Positions 1 through 8,657 of a stretch of 50,831 nucleotides of DNA are shown here, piece by piece. Source of the DNA: Nostoc sp. CMAA1605 (GTDB taxonomy: Bacteria > Cyanobacteriota > Cyanobacteriia > Cyanobacteriales > Nostocaceae); assembly GCF_021596505.1 (NCBI RefSeq), contig NZ_PJIZ01000049.1:1-50831 (forward strand), in the 5' to 3' direction. The notes beneath the pieces were generated by a model. It ran no database searches, was not told the origin of the DNA, and saw only the letters and a list, made by a program, of their open reading frames with translations. Made by a program: the position numbers and the translations under genes. Within the stretch, counting starts at the first letter, position 1, and each line of letters starts with the position of its first letter.

Positions 1-189
1 CTCTTGGTGCAAAAGTCATCCCTATCCTGAAGAGATTTTGTAGTTAGTGGTCGTCTTTATGACCAAGCTTTTGATACATGGTTAGAAACTGGACATTACG
101 CTAGCAGACCACCAGGCGAAATTCATGGCCCATTCCAAACTGATATCGGATGTGTAGTCCTAGAAATATCATTCCCTAATCGCATTTAG
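1..189 (+). pseudogene. Cupin-domain protein, 3' end, one-base frameshift
   Basis: Two frames joined give a continuous cupin C-terminus. Frame 2 from the window edge reads WCKSHPYPEEI; frame 1 from about base 37 reads FVVSGRLYDQAF, then ETGHYASRPPGEIHGPF, and ends EISFPNRI with a stop at 187-189. The halves meet at a run of four T (36-39). Five T would restore one frame; as written, frame 1 has a stop at 28-30. The pattern P-x-x-E-E-I-F-V-x-x-G, then R-P-P-G-x-x-H-G-P-F, is typical of ChrR/anti-sigma-like cupins, which are metal-binding beta barrels. The 5' part lies outside the window, so the substrate cannot be judged. The frameshift may be real decay or a homopolymer sequencing error. Confidence 0.6.
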
Positions 190-469
190 TGATTTTTGCT
201 ACTTCGCCTTTGTCAAAATCTAGATTGTCATTACATAATCTTAAAAGTTTTTAATATTACATTTTTTGTCATTGCTAGTTCTAAATTACGTGATAAATAG
301 TTATAAGCCCAGAGTCTTTAGTGTAAATTAATATACTAAAAAATATTTTGCTTAGTTACAAAGTATTTAGTATTGCTGTATCAAAAAGTTTAAATATAAT
401 AGTTGTTTGGAATTTAATTTGACATTGGACAAGTTTTATCCAGGTGTATTTTACCTAGAGCCAACGACT

Positions 470-1195
470 ATGAAAAAAAGATATACTTTTGTCCTCATCA
501 CCTGTCTATCCTTGATTTTGTGGCTGTTTATTTACATCAACCAGACAACTATTAACTCTAACGCCTTAGCTTCCGTCCCCGATAGTGGAAACATCGCAGT
601 TCAACCTACATCTACATCTATTAACTTTGACCTGAATAGGCGCGAAAAAGTTGGTTTTGTGTACGAGGCTTTTTTAAGTCCTCAGCAAGAACCAGGCGAA
701 GAGAAAGACACACCCTCCATCACTCCCAAAGAATTTCGGTCTACTGCACCATCTTTGCTGAGAAATGACCGCAAATCACGCGGTCATGGAGTAGTACGTT
801 TCACTAGTGACTTAAGTAAAGCTTACGTAGATGTCAAGGTTGAAAATGTCAATCCTCAAGATGTTGTCATGTTTCACATCCACTGCGGTAGACCTGATCA
901 ACTTGGCCCCATCTTAGTTGATTTTGCTCTTGCTAGTAATATTCAAGAAAATATTGCTGATGGTGTGTTTTCAGTAGAAATCAACAATGCACATATTGAA
1001 AAAACCAGTAAATCTGGACAGGGAATAGTTGGTGCATTTACGGCGGGATGTCCCATTGTTCCAGGTACATCAGATAAGGTGAAAACAATTGCAGGTATGG
1101 AATACATTCTCCAAAAAGGCGAACTTTACTTTAACTTACATACAAAAGGACAAACTTTTTACGGAGATATTCGCGGACAACTCCATCGTGCATGA
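470..1195 (+). CDS. CHRD-domain secreted protein
   Basis: This codes for a 241-residue protein starting at the ATG at 470 (MKKRYTFVLITCLSLILW), which opens with a Lys/Arg-rich N-terminus and a hydrophobic signal or anchor segment. An in-frame TTG at 407 would add 21 residues ahead of the signal and is less likely. Residues after about 60 form one CHRD (chordin-like) domain: a start around VGFVYEAFLSPQQE, a central VVRFTSDLSKAYVDVKVENV, then MFHIHCGRPDQLGPILVDF and an ending YFNLHTKGQTFYGDIRGQL. CHRD domains are found in many bacterial exported proteins and their role is generally unknown. The gene stands alone and is convergent with msrB. Location in the periplasm or cell surface is inferred from the signal. 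Confidence 0.85.
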   Translation: MKKRYTFVLITCLSLILWLFIYINQTTINSNALASVPDSGNIAVQPTSTSINFDLNRREKVGFVYEAFLSPQQEPGEEKDTPSITPKEFRSTAPSLLRNDRKSRGHGVVRFTSDLSKAYVDVKVENVNPQDVVMFHIHCGRPDQLGPILVDFALASNIQENIADGVFSVEINNAHIEKTSKSGQGIVGAFTAGCPIVPGTSDKVKTIAGMEYILQKGELYFNLHTKGQTFYGDIRGQLHRA

Positions 1196-1330
1196 AATCA
1201 TGTATCTGGAGTTGCATATCTTTTAGTTTTGATTGTGAACGGTTGTACAGGCGGGTTTAACCAAAATATTTGTTTTCGAGAGCGAATATCTCACAAAATC
1301 CGCCCCTATTGACCGATAAAAGATGTTTCT

Positions 1331-1825
1331 TTAACCAGCAACAAATTTCATTGCTACCCCATTCATGCAGTAACGTTTACCTGTAGGTGCGGGGCCATCA
1401 TCGAATACGTGACCCAAATGTCCACCACAGCGACGACAATGCACTTCTATTCTGGTCATGAATAATGACTTATCTATAGATGTACCAATTGCGCCATCAA
1501 TGGGTGCGTAAAAGCTAGGCCAGCCTGTACCACTGTTGAATTTAGTTGTAGATGTAAACAAAGGTAAGTTACAAGCAGCGCAGATATAATTACCTTTGGC
1601 ATATTGTTTATCAAGGGGACTAGTACCAGCGCGTTCAGTTCCATGTTTTCGTAGTACATAAAACTGTTCTGGCGTGAGGATTTCTTGCCATTCTGCATCA
1701 TTTTTTGTAATTTCAAATTGATTTTTCGGGAGTGCCATAACTTGTGACCTATCTGTTAAATAATGTGACAACCAAACTGTAGCTACTGTGAATGCACCAG
1801 CTTGTAAAAAATAGCGTTTTTTCAT
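1331..1825 (-). CDS. msrB: Peptide-methionine (R)-S-oxide reductase, exported or membrane-anchored
   Basis: MsrB reduces methionine-R-sulfoxide in proteins, normally with thioredoxin as donor. The 164-residue product has the full SelR fold: zinc ligands C82-x-x-C85 (ICAAC) and C130-x-x-C133 (CRRCGGHLGHVFDDGP), the GTGWPSF motif near 99-105, and the catalytic cysteine C153 in KRYCMNG. MsrB usually has RYCxNS here, so Gly instead of Ser is a small deviation. Residues 1-25 (MKKRYFLQAGAFTVATVWLS) form a basic, hydrophobic leader that ordinary cytosolic MsrB lacks, so it probably acts in the periplasm or at the membrane, repairing oxidised envelope proteins. It is transcribed leftward, convergent with the CHRD gene. 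Confidence 0.93.
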   Translation of the reverse strand: MKKRYFLQAGAFTVATVWLSHYLTDRSQVMALPKNQFEITKNDAEWQEILTPEQFYVLRKHGTERAGTSPLDKQYAKGNYICAACNLPLFTSTTKFNSGTGWPSFYAPIDGAIGTSIDKSLFMTRIEVHCRRCGGHLGHVFDDGPAPTGKRYCMNGVAMKFVAG

Positions 1826-1917
1826 ATTTTTGGAGTTAATTTAAGTAAATCTATCGACATTAACAGTTGTGAATGCTATTAAAGAATCACCAAATCAAAA
1901 GGTAGAGGAGTAATCAT

Positions 1918-2307
1918 TTGTCACTACATCATGAACGCTATATTCCTGCACAAGAGGAGTACCTAGAAGCATTTCGAGCAATTTATTGTGATTTAACTCT
2001 AGGACACAAAGCTATTTTAGAGAAGTTATATCAGCATTGTTACTTTATGAAAAATAATCGCCGATTACGGACTTGGGAATTATCGGAAGCTGCGGGATAT
2101 AAAGGTGATGCGTCTGGTCAAATTGGTCATTTAGGTGCAAAGTTTGGCGAGTTTTTTGGTATGGAAAAACATGACTTTGGACAACCCGCATTAACAATTG
2201 TGAGTTGGTTTGCTGATGAAATCAGCGGCTATTGGTATATTGAGCTAATTCCAGAAGCTGCTAGAGCCTTTAAACTGTTTCGTCAGGAAAATTTGCAGAT
2301 GTTTTAA
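1918..2307 (+). CDS. Conserved hypothetical protein, 129 aa
   Basis: I do not recognise a family. The 129-residue product is soluble, with no signal or membrane segment, and is rich in aromatic residues (Tyr, Phe, Trp), ending in FADEISGYWYIELIPEAARAF. The start is a TTG at 1918, chosen because a good ribosome binding site (GAGGAG, about 1905-1910) lies 7-8 bases upstream. The middle (RLRTWELSEAAGYKGDASGQIGHL) could be a helix-turn-helix-like segment, but that is a weak impression. It is divergent from msrB (about 90 bp) and convergent with the FMN reductase gene. Confidence 0.75.
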   Translation: MSLHHERYIPAQEEYLEAFRAIYCDLTLGHKAILEKLYQHCYFMKNNRRLRTWELSEAAGYKGDASGQIGHLGAKFGEFFGMEKHDFGQPALTIVSWFADEISGYWYIELIPEAARAFKLFRQENLQMF

Positions 2308-2349
2308 TTGCAGAATTTCTATAGTTTGGGTTTACATGAAAGATTTGGT

Positions 2350-2913
2350 TTAATTAGGGTTTTGTCTCCCGTATTTCAAAACGGTTGACATCCAAACTAA
2401 CTCGTCCATAAATCTTGTTATGCGGCGAATATAAGTTGGTTTATCAATCAAATTTCCAGATTCATCAAATAGTGTCTGTACGTTGCTAAAGTTGAGGTCA
2501 TAAAAAATAGTAACTAACCCCAACTCACGCATTACAGGTAAGAGATTTTGAATAACTCTTGTCCCACCAAAAGCACCTGCGGAAACCCCACACAGTCCAA
2601 CAGCTTTATGAATGTATTCTTTGAGGCAGCTATCAAGTACGTGTTTGAGTAAACCTGGATAGCCGTGGTTATACTCTGGTACAACGATAATTAACCCATC
2701 TGCACGTTCAATAGTGGCAGAAAAGGCTGGATCTTTAATTGATTCGCCTGCGTCATTGGTAGCTATGGCTAGATTTCTGATATCTATTAATTCAGTGGTG
2801 AGGCGATCGCGTGTGGCAATTTGCTCCACAATAAATTTAGCCACATATTCACTTTGACGACCCTGACGAGGAGTACCAAGGATCACGGGAATAAATAAAT
2901 CTGCATCTAGCAT
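2350..2913 (-). CDS. NADPH-dependent FMN reductase family protein
   Basis: This 187-residue flavodoxin-like oxidoreductase binds FMN and uses NAD(P)H to reduce flavin, quinones or other small acceptors. The phosphate-binding loop is LGTPRQGRQSEYVA near residue 12, and the isoalloxazine-contacting loop is VVPEYNHGYPGLLKHVLD near 77-94. The third loop is GVSAGAFGGTRV. Length and motif order fit the family. It lies 12 bp downstream of an SDR gene on the same strand, so the two are probably co-transcribed and may act in a shared small-molecule detoxification or redox step. The actual substrate cannot be told from sequence. Confidence 0.9.
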   Translation of the reverse strand: MLDADLFIPVILGTPRQGRQSEYVAKFIVEQIATRDRLTTELIDIRNLAIATNDAGESIKDPAFSATIERADGLIIVVPEYNHGYPGLLKHVLDSCLKEYIHKAVGLCGVSAGAFGGTRVIQNLLPVMRELGLVTIFYDLNFSNVQTLFDESGNLIDKPTYIRRITRFMDELVWMSTVLKYGRQNPN

Positions 2914-2925
2914 AATTTTTTCTAG

Positions 2926-3723
2926 CTACTGTTCTTGATAATTCCAAAGTAGTCCCCCATCTACAAAAAATGTACTACCTGTAATGTAATCAGCATCAGC
3001 AGAAGCTAGAAAAGCCACTAAGGAAGCTACATCTTGGGGTTTTCCTAAACGACCCAGGGGGATATTTTGTAGTAAAGCTCCCAATTTTTCTGGATCATTT
3101 AACAATTTAGTATTAATCGGCGTTTCTATAGCTCCTGGGGCAACATTATTAATAGTAATGCCCAATGCTCCCAACTCCACAGCTAAATTACGAGTTAGCA
3201 TTTTCATCCCACCCTTACTTACACAGTAGGCTGTGAAATTGGGAAATGGTAATTCTTCATGCACAGAACTAATATTAATAATTTTGCCTGTACGTTGAGT
3301 AGCAATTAAGTGTTGGACAAAGCTTTGAGTGGCAAAAAACACGCCTTTTAAATTCACATTCATGACTGCATCATAATCGGCTTCTGTCACTTCCCAAAAA
3401 GGTGCGTGTTTTTCAATACCCGCATTATTTACCAAAATATCCAACTTGCCAAAATGCTCAATACTTTCTGTAATTAATTGACGCACTTCTTCCACACTAC
3501 CCAAGTCAGCTTTGAGAGTATAACCATGAGATTGATGACATTGTGCCATGTGACAATTACCACCAAACGCCTCTACCTTAGCTAAAGTTTCCTCTGCGCC
3601 TTCTGGATGAGAACGGTAGTTAATCACAACATTTGCACCAGCTTGAGCCAGACGTAAAACAATTGCTTGTCCAATTCCTTGGCTGCTACCTGTAACTAGG
3701 GCAACTTTACCTGCTAAATTCAT
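2926..3723 (-). CDS. Short-chain dehydrogenase/reductase (glucose 1-dehydrogenase-like)
   Basis: This is a classical SDR of 265 residues: cofactor loop TGSSQGIG (11-18), NNAG (99-102), catalytic Ser in ISSVHE (151-156) and Y166-x-x-x-K170 (YCVSK). The C-terminus carries the usual FFVDGGLLW ending. The PGAIETP segment and N-terminal arrangement resemble glucose 1-dehydrogenase / 3-oxoacyl-ACP reductase relatives, but the substrate is not predictable. Between beta-3 and the Asp of ADLGSV there is an expanded loop (about 57-70) with two near-repeated Cys/His units, CHMAQ and CHQSHG; most relatives have a much shorter loop here. It is the first gene of a likely pair with the FMN reductase. Confidence 0.92.
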   Translation of the reverse strand: MNLAGKVALVTGSSQGIGQAIVLRLAQAGANVVINYRSHPEGAEETLAKVEAFGGNCHMAQCHQSHGYTLKADLGSVEEVRQLITESIEHFGKLDILVNNAGIEKHAPFWEVTEADYDAVMNVNLKGVFFATQSFVQHLIATQRTGKIINISSVHEELPFPNFTAYCVSKGGMKMLTRNLAVELGALGITINNVAPGAIETPINTKLLNDPEKLGALLQNIPLGRLGKPQDVASLVAFLASADADYITGSTFFVDGGLLWNYQEQ

Positions 3724-3765
3724 ATTTTTATTTTGGTTAATTGCTGGTTATATTTTGGTTAATTT

Positions 3766-4296
3766 TTAGCCTCTTAAAGTGGCAGATCCAAAAGTTGCAT
3801 TAAATTTGCGACACCAAATAGCAACAGATTGATAATCGGCTAAATTAACATTTTGGGGAATGCGATAACGTTGAGTACCTCGAAATTTTTGTAAGGGAGC
3901 GATGACAAGATAATCTCCTCTTTTTAGGGAATAAGCTGGGGGACGAGTTGAGCCAATAACGTTAGGAGAACGGTGTAAAACTACTACTAAATCTGGGCCG
4001 GAGCTAGAAGTTTTAAATGATCGCTCAAGTTCAATAAATGTTTGACCATTTTGAGTCACAATGTTGACGTTTCCTTGAGTTGTGTGTTCTCCAGAAACAA
4101 ATGAACCAGATTTAATGGTAGTTTTAGCGGCAGATTTACCAAAATTATCAACATTCTGCATTTTGCTCAAAAGTATGGGTGTATTTGCATTTGCACTCAC
4201 AAAGTTTGTTAGCAACTGTTTACTTGATGCTTTTTGCACACAAGTAACCATCAATAAAGAAACCAGACCCAACCCCAGCAAATATTGCGATTTCAT
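3766..4296 (-). CDS. DM13-domain protein with signal peptide
   Basis: The 176-residue protein starts with a signal-like segment (MKSQYLLGLGLVSLLMVTC). A lipoprotein box is not convincing, because MVTC lacks the usual Leu-x-Gly/Ala pattern. Residues about 60-176 form one DM13 domain: GSFVSGEHTTQGNVNIV, then a FIELERSFKTSSSGPDLVVVL strand pair and the conserved WCRKFNATFGSATL ending with its single cysteine. DM13 has been proposed to be an electron-transfer or cytochrome-like extracellular domain; evidence for that role is thin. It is divergent from the histidine kinase, sharing a 222-bp intergenic region that holds a perfect palindrome. Confidence 0.85.
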   Translation of the reverse strand: MKSQYLLGLGLVSLLMVTCVQKASSKQLLTNFVSANANTPILLSKMQNVDNFGKSAAKTTIKSGSFVSGEHTTQGNVNIVTQNGQTFIELERSFKTSSSGPDLVVVLHRSPNVIGSTRPPAYSLKRGDYLVIAPLQKFRGTQRYRIPQNVNLADYQSVAIWCRKFNATFGSATLRG

Positions 4297-4326
4297 AACT
4301 TCAAATCCCTGATTGCAATAATTATT

Positions 4327-4348
4327 AGTTGCAAGACAACTTGCAACT
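4327..4348. promoter_or_regulatory. Perfect palindrome in divergent promoter region (candidate operator)
   Basis: Nine-base arms AGTTGCAAG and CTTGCAACT surround ACAA, giving a 22-bp perfect inverted repeat. It lies 31 bp upstream of the DM13 gene start and 170 bp upstream of the histidine kinase start. Size and symmetry fit a dimeric repressor site, but no matching regulator is seen in the window. Confidence 0.4.
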
Positions 4349-4518
4349 TAAGATTGATTATGTCCGAAATAATTAGTTTAAAAATTATGAATATCTAAGG
4401 AAATGCCTTGATAAAATGTGATATTCTGTCTAAAAATTTCTTAGGATTTTCTCAGCAAAATTTAAACTTTAATATTTGGCTTATAAATAAATATTCGCAG
4501 AATCATTTATAAACACTT

Positions 4519-5792
4519 ATGATCAAAGCCGTTGATGAGAAAATCTTACACAGTCAAAGGTGGCAGAGGGAGAGAAGAGCGATCGCACTTTTATCTTCCT
4601 TGAACTATCGCACCGGGAAATTACCGAGTTATCTACATGATATTGCCTGTGGAGTCAGTGAATTACTGGAGTTAGATTGGTCAGTAGTTACCCTATGTCA
4701 GCAAGGCTTTGAAAAGGTACTGGCGAGTAGCCTAGATATGGGAGCAGGTGAACACCTTTATTCATTACATGGTTCACTGACTAATACTGTTATAGAAAGT
4801 GGTCATTCCTTAGCGGTGGAAGATGCCAATAAACATCCAGAATATGGCAAAGCACCTGAAGGTTATTGTGCTTATTTAGGTATACCTTTAAGAATAGCCA
4901 CAGGAGAAGTAATTGGCACTATCTGCTGTTTCCATCAACAACCAAGAGAATTTTCTCTAGAAGAAATTCAACTAGCAGAAATGTTTGCAGAACGTGCTGC
5001 TACAGCTATTGATAATTATCATTTGTATGAACAACAATGTCGATTTAATCAGATTCTCGAAACTGAAGTTGAAGCTCGTACCGCAGAATTAAAATCAGCA
5101 CAAGAAAAACTGGTAGAACAAGAACGACTAGCAGCTATTGGTGAATTTGCTGCTATGATTGTCCATGAAATTCGCAATCCCTTAACAACGATGAATATGG
5201 GATTGAAATATGCCAAAAAACACCTTTTAAGTGAAGCAGCACAAGAGCGATTAGCATTAGCACTCAGTGAAGGACATCGGTTAGAAAATCTGCTGGGTGA
5301 AATTTTACTATATGCCAAGCCCAGGTTTTACAACTATGTGAAGTAGATGTCAATCAATTTATTAGTGCATTTTTGATGTCTATTTGTGAAATGCCAGAGG
5401 CAGATTCACGACAAATTCAATTTATCTCTGCATCATCTACAGTCAAAGTTTTAGCAGATCAAGATAAACTCAAACAAGTTTTAATTAATATTGTTCGCAA
5501 CGCTTTTGAGGCAGTTACCCCAGAAAGTGAGATTAAATTGGAAGTAAATAACTCCTGTGAAAGTCAGGTTGATATTCATGTCTGGAATGGTGGTGAAGCA
5601 ATTCCGCCAGACGTACTACCAAAGTTAACCAAGCCATTCTTCTCCACAAAACCCCAAGGCACAGGTTTAGGACTCGCCATCACTAAACGTATCATTAATG
5701 CTCATAGCGGGGAATTATTTATTCAGTCTGACCAAACTACAGGTACTAGGGTAACTATCAAATTACCAGTCGTGTGTTTTGAGAAATGCTGA
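4519..5792 (+). pseudogene. GAF-domain sensor histidine kinase, split by a one-base deletion
   Basis: The first part (4519-5346, 275 codons) codes for a GAF domain (about 25-170), a coiled linker and a HisKA domain with H216 in IVHEIRNPLTTM. It ends YAKPRFYNYVK-stop. The second part (from about 5322 in the next frame) continues QVLQLCEVDVNQF and codes for the HATPase: N box IVRNAFEAV, G1-like VWNGGEAIPP, F box KPFFSTK and G2 GTGLGLAI. Reading CCC at 5320-5322 and then CAG at 5322-5324 joins them perfectly, so one C is missing from the run GCCCAG at 5319-5324. Without it the enzyme has no ATP-binding domain. The second part could start at ATG 5376 as a separate piece. No response regulator is adjacent. 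Either a true pseudogene or a homopolymer error. Confidence 0.85.
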
Positions 5793-5886
5793 GACTTCAT
5801 TAACACCCTGTTTTCAAATCACCAAGGATAATCAAAATTAAGCTACAATGCAAGCAGAACAAGCATTTCTTGCCTACTAACATCCC

Positions 5887-6627
5887 ATGCTGGAGAATCT
5901 GCAAACCCAACTTTACCAACTAGAACAATTTGCCAACACTCTTGTTTCTCAACAACTGACACACTTGAACTTGCTGAGTATTGGCATAATTTTCACAGCA
6001 GGGTTACTCACTAGCCTCACACCTTGTATGCTTTCCATGCTGCCAATTACCATTGGCTACATTGGCGGCTATGAAGCCAAAAGCCGATGGCAAGCAGCTC
6101 TACAATCAACATGGTTTGCTTTAGGATTAGCCACTACCCTCGCCGGGCTTGGTATCATAGCAGCTTTACTAGGCAAAGTATACGGTCAAATAGGCTGGGG
6201 ATTGCCGATTATTGTGAGTATTATCGTTATTCTCATGGGGTTGAATTTACTAGAGGCTATACCCCTACAATTGCCATCTTTTGGTGATACCAACTGGATT
6301 TCTCCAGATTTACCCTCTGGGGTGCGTTCCTATGCAACGGGGTTAACTTTTGGCTTAGTTGCTTCCCCTTGTAGCACTCCTGTTTTAGCCAGTTTATTAG
6401 GTTGGGTAGCCAATACCCAGGACTTATTTTTGGGTGCTGTGTTGTTAATTTCCTACACAGCAGGCTATGTTGCACCATTGATTTTAGCGGGTACGTTCAC
6501 TGCGTCTATTAAGAAGCTATTAGAATTACGTCGGTGGTCTGGTTGGATTAATCCAGTTAGCGGCGCGCTTTTAGTTGGTTTTGGCGTATTTTCCCTCATT
6601 TCTCGCATTCCCTTTGGTAGTTTGTAA
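5887..6627 (+). CDS. ccdA: Cytochrome c biogenesis thiol-disulfide transporter CcdA
   Basis: CcdA carries reducing power from stromal/cytosolic thioredoxin across the thylakoid or plasma membrane to keep apocytochrome c haem-binding cysteines reduced (system II). The 246-residue protein has about six membrane helices. The two redox cysteines sit in the family's positions: SLTPCMLSMLPITIGYIGG in the first helix and LVASPCSTPVLASLLGW in the fourth. Length fits the short CcdA type. The ccs1 gene follows 60 bp downstream on the same strand, which strongly supports the assignment. Confidence 0.95.
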   Translation: MLENLQTQLYQLEQFANTLVSQQLTHLNLLSIGIIFTAGLLTSLTPCMLSMLPITIGYIGGYEAKSRWQAALQSTWFALGLATTLAGLGIIAALLGKVYGQIGWGLPIIVSIIVILMGLNLLEAIPLQLPSFGDTNWISPDLPSGVRSYATGLTFGLVASPCSTPVLASLLGWVANTQDLFLGAVLLISYTAGYVAPLILAGTFTASIKKLLELRRWSGWINPVSGALLVGFGVFSLISRIPFGSL

Positions 6628-6686
6628 GCCATTTGCAAACAACAACAAACACCTACTTCTCCTACACCCGATGTTTTTCGTAAGCA

Positions 6687-8066
6687 ATGACTATAGATAA
6701 TTCCGCGCCGACAAACTCTCCTTGGTGGTCTTTACCAGGAAAATACTTGCGAAAAGAGTTGTTACCAATACTGACAGATTTAAGATTAGCGATCGCACTC
6801 TTACTCATCATCGCTTTATTTAGCGTCACTGGTACAGTCATCGAGCAAGGTCAATCACCAGCATTCTACCAAGCCAATTACCCAGAACACCCGGCTTTAT
6901 TTGGTTTTCTGACTTGGAAGGTAATTCAAGTAGTCGGTTTAGATCATGTTTATCGGACTTGGTGGTTTCTAGCTTTACTCGTTTTATTTGGGACTAGTTT
7001 AACTGCTTGTACCTTCACCCGTCAGCTACCAGCCTTAAAAGCGGCGCGTCGCTGGAAATATTACGAAGAACCACGACAATTTCAAAAACTCGCTTTAAGT
7101 GCAGAACTAGATAATGGTTCTGTGGAATCTTTAACACCTTTATTACAAAATCGTCGTTATAAAATTTTTCAAGAAAAAGATGGTATTCTCTACGCCCGTA
7201 AAGGCATAGTTGGACGCGTTGGCCCTATTATCGTACACATTGGAATTGTCACAATTCTTTTAGGCGGGATTTGGGGCGCAATGACGGGATTTATCGCCCA
7301 AGAAATGATTGCTAGTGGCGATACTTTTCAAATTCAAAATATTATCGATGCAGGGCCTTTAGCTGCGCCAGTTCCCAAAGATTGGTCTGTACGGGTAAAT
7401 CGATTTTGGATTGATTACACACCCAAAGGTGGCATTGATCAATTTTATTCAGATATGTCAGTTTTAAATAATCAGGGACAGGAAGTTGACCACAAAAAGA
7501 TATTTGTCAACCAACCCCTGCGTTATCATGGCATTACTTTTTACCAAACAGATTGGGGTATTTCCTCTGTGCGTGTACGGCTGAATAAAAGTCCTGTGTT
7601 TCAGCTACCAATGGCGTTATTAGATACTAAAGGTCAAGGACGCATTTGGGGTACTTGGATTCCTACCAAGCCAGATTTGAGTGAAGGCGTTTCCCTATTA
7701 GCTAAAGATTTGCAAGGGATGGTGTTAATTTATGATGCTCAAGGTAAATTAGTTGATACCGTCCGCACGGGGATGTCCACTCAAGTCAACGGTATCACCT
7801 TAAAAATTGCCGATGTAGTTGGTAGTACAGGGTTGCAAATTAAAGCCGATCCAGGTATTCCCATTGTTTATGTTGGGTTTGCGGTGCTGATGTTGGGTAC
7901 AGTCATGAGTTATTTTTCCCACTCGCAAATTTGGGCATTAAAAACAGGCGATCGCTTGTATATTGGTGGTAAAACTAATCGCGCACAAGTAGCCTTTGAG
8001 CGCGAAGTTTTAGAAATTTTAGATAGTTTGAGTGCTAATTCTGAAGCAGTTCCAGTCACCAAATAA
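6687..8066 (+). CDS. ccs1: Cytochrome c biogenesis protein Ccs1/CcsB (ResB family)
   Basis: Ccs1 works with CcsA as the system II haem delivery and ligation complex for c-type cytochromes. The 459-residue protein has the ResB layout: three N-terminal membrane helices ([59 protein letters not shown]), a large lumenal domain (about 215-395) and a last helix ([20 protein letters not shown]). The early helix motif [16 protein letters not shown] and the histidine-containing HIGIV helix are conserved in the family. It follows ccdA by 60 bp; ccsA is not in the window. Confidence 0.95.
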   Translation: MTIDNSAPTNSPWWSLPGKYLRKELLPILTDLRLAIALLLIIALFSVTGTVIEQGQSPAFYQANYPEHPALFGFLTWKVIQVVGLDHVYRTWWFLALLVLFGTSLTACTFTRQLPALKAARRWKYYEEPRQFQKLALSAELDNGSVESLTPLLQNRRYKIFQEKDGILYARKGIVGRVGPIIVHIGIVTILLGGIWGAMTGFIAQEMIASGDTFQIQNIIDAGPLAAPVPKDWSVRVNRFWIDYTPKGGIDQFYSDMSVLNNQGQEVDHKKIFVNQPLRYHGITFYQTDWGISSVRVRLNKSPVFQLPMALLDTKGQGRIWGTWIPTKPDLSEGVSLLAKDLQGMVLIYDAQGKLVDTVRTGMSTQVNGITLKIADVVGSTGLQIKADPGIPIVYVGFAVLMLGTVMSYFSHSQIWALKTGDRLYIGGKTNRAQVAFEREVLEILDSLSANSEAVPVTK

Positions 8067-8071
8067 ATATT

Positions 8072-8116
8072 AGCTGTATGTGAATGTTAACAGTTAACAG
8101 TCAACATTCAACAGCT
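8072..8116. terminator. Inverted repeat between convergent ccs1 and queF
   Basis: Imperfect arms (AGCTGT..GTGAATGTT on the left, AACATTCA-ACAGCT on the right) enclose TTAACAG-type heptamers. The position between two convergent stop codons suggests a shared terminator-like hairpin. There is no long T run, so it may instead be just a repeat remnant. Confidence 0.35.
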
Positions 8117-8526
8117 TACTTTTGATGTCGTACTTCTACCACAGTATGAACATTACCGCGAGGAGTAAAATCTGCTTTTACCGTCGCTTCTAGAGGGTCA
8201 CAAGCAGCGATAAAATCATCAAGAATTTGGTTAGCAGATTCTTCGTGAGAAATGTAGCGATCGCGATAACTGTTAATATAAAGTTTTAGTGCCTTTAACT
8301 CCGCCACTCGTTCATCAGGAACGTAGGTAATATAAATAGTGGCAAAATCAGGATAGCCGGAGAATGGACACTTACAAGTAAATTCCGGCAAAGTAATATT
8401 AATCTCGTAACGTCTACCCACACGCGGATTAGGAAACGTAATTAGCTGTCCTTCCGCAATGATGCGTTCACCATACTTCATTTCTTGGCTAGACTCAGAT
8501 ACAGTTTCAGGTGAGGAATTACTCAT
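8116..8526 (-). CDS. queF: NADPH-dependent 7-cyano-7-deazaguanine reductase
   Basis: QueF reduces the nitrile of preQ0 to the aminomethyl group of preQ1, the last free-base step toward queuosine in tRNA. The 136-residue product is the short, type I (unimodular) form. The catalytic cysteine is C53 in CPFSGYPDFA, with the proton-donor Asp D60 in the same motif, and the QueF signature ELKALKLY runs from E76. SHEES near 93-97 carries the substrate-binding glutamate. The downstream end converges with ccs1. I saw no preQ1 riboswitch in the short pyrimidine-rich region upstream. Confidence 0.96.
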   Translation of the reverse strand: MSNSSPETVSESSQEMKYGERIIAEGQLITFPNPRVGRRYEINITLPEFTCKCPFSGYPDFATIYITYVPDERVAELKALKLYINSYRDRYISHEESANQILDDFIAACDPLEATVKADFTPRGNVHTVVEVRHQK

Positions 8527-8577
8527 AAGTCAACAGGTAAAAATATCAGGTCAATTGCAAAACCGTACAAGTTCTAA

Positions 8578-8657
8578 TTTTAACCTTTTTTCCTTTTACC
8601 TTTGTCCTTCACCTTTCACCTTCTCCCTTTTACCTTTTGCCTTTTACCTTTATCCTT
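8578..8657. repeat. Pyrimidine-rich tandem repeat (CCTTTTAC-like)
   Basis: About ten degenerate copies of an 8-base unit, (T/C)CCTTTT(A/G)C, lie between queF and the next gene and run up to its stop codon. Similar CCTTTTGC-type units recur at 19960-19985 and 23488-23510. Confidence 0.6.
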
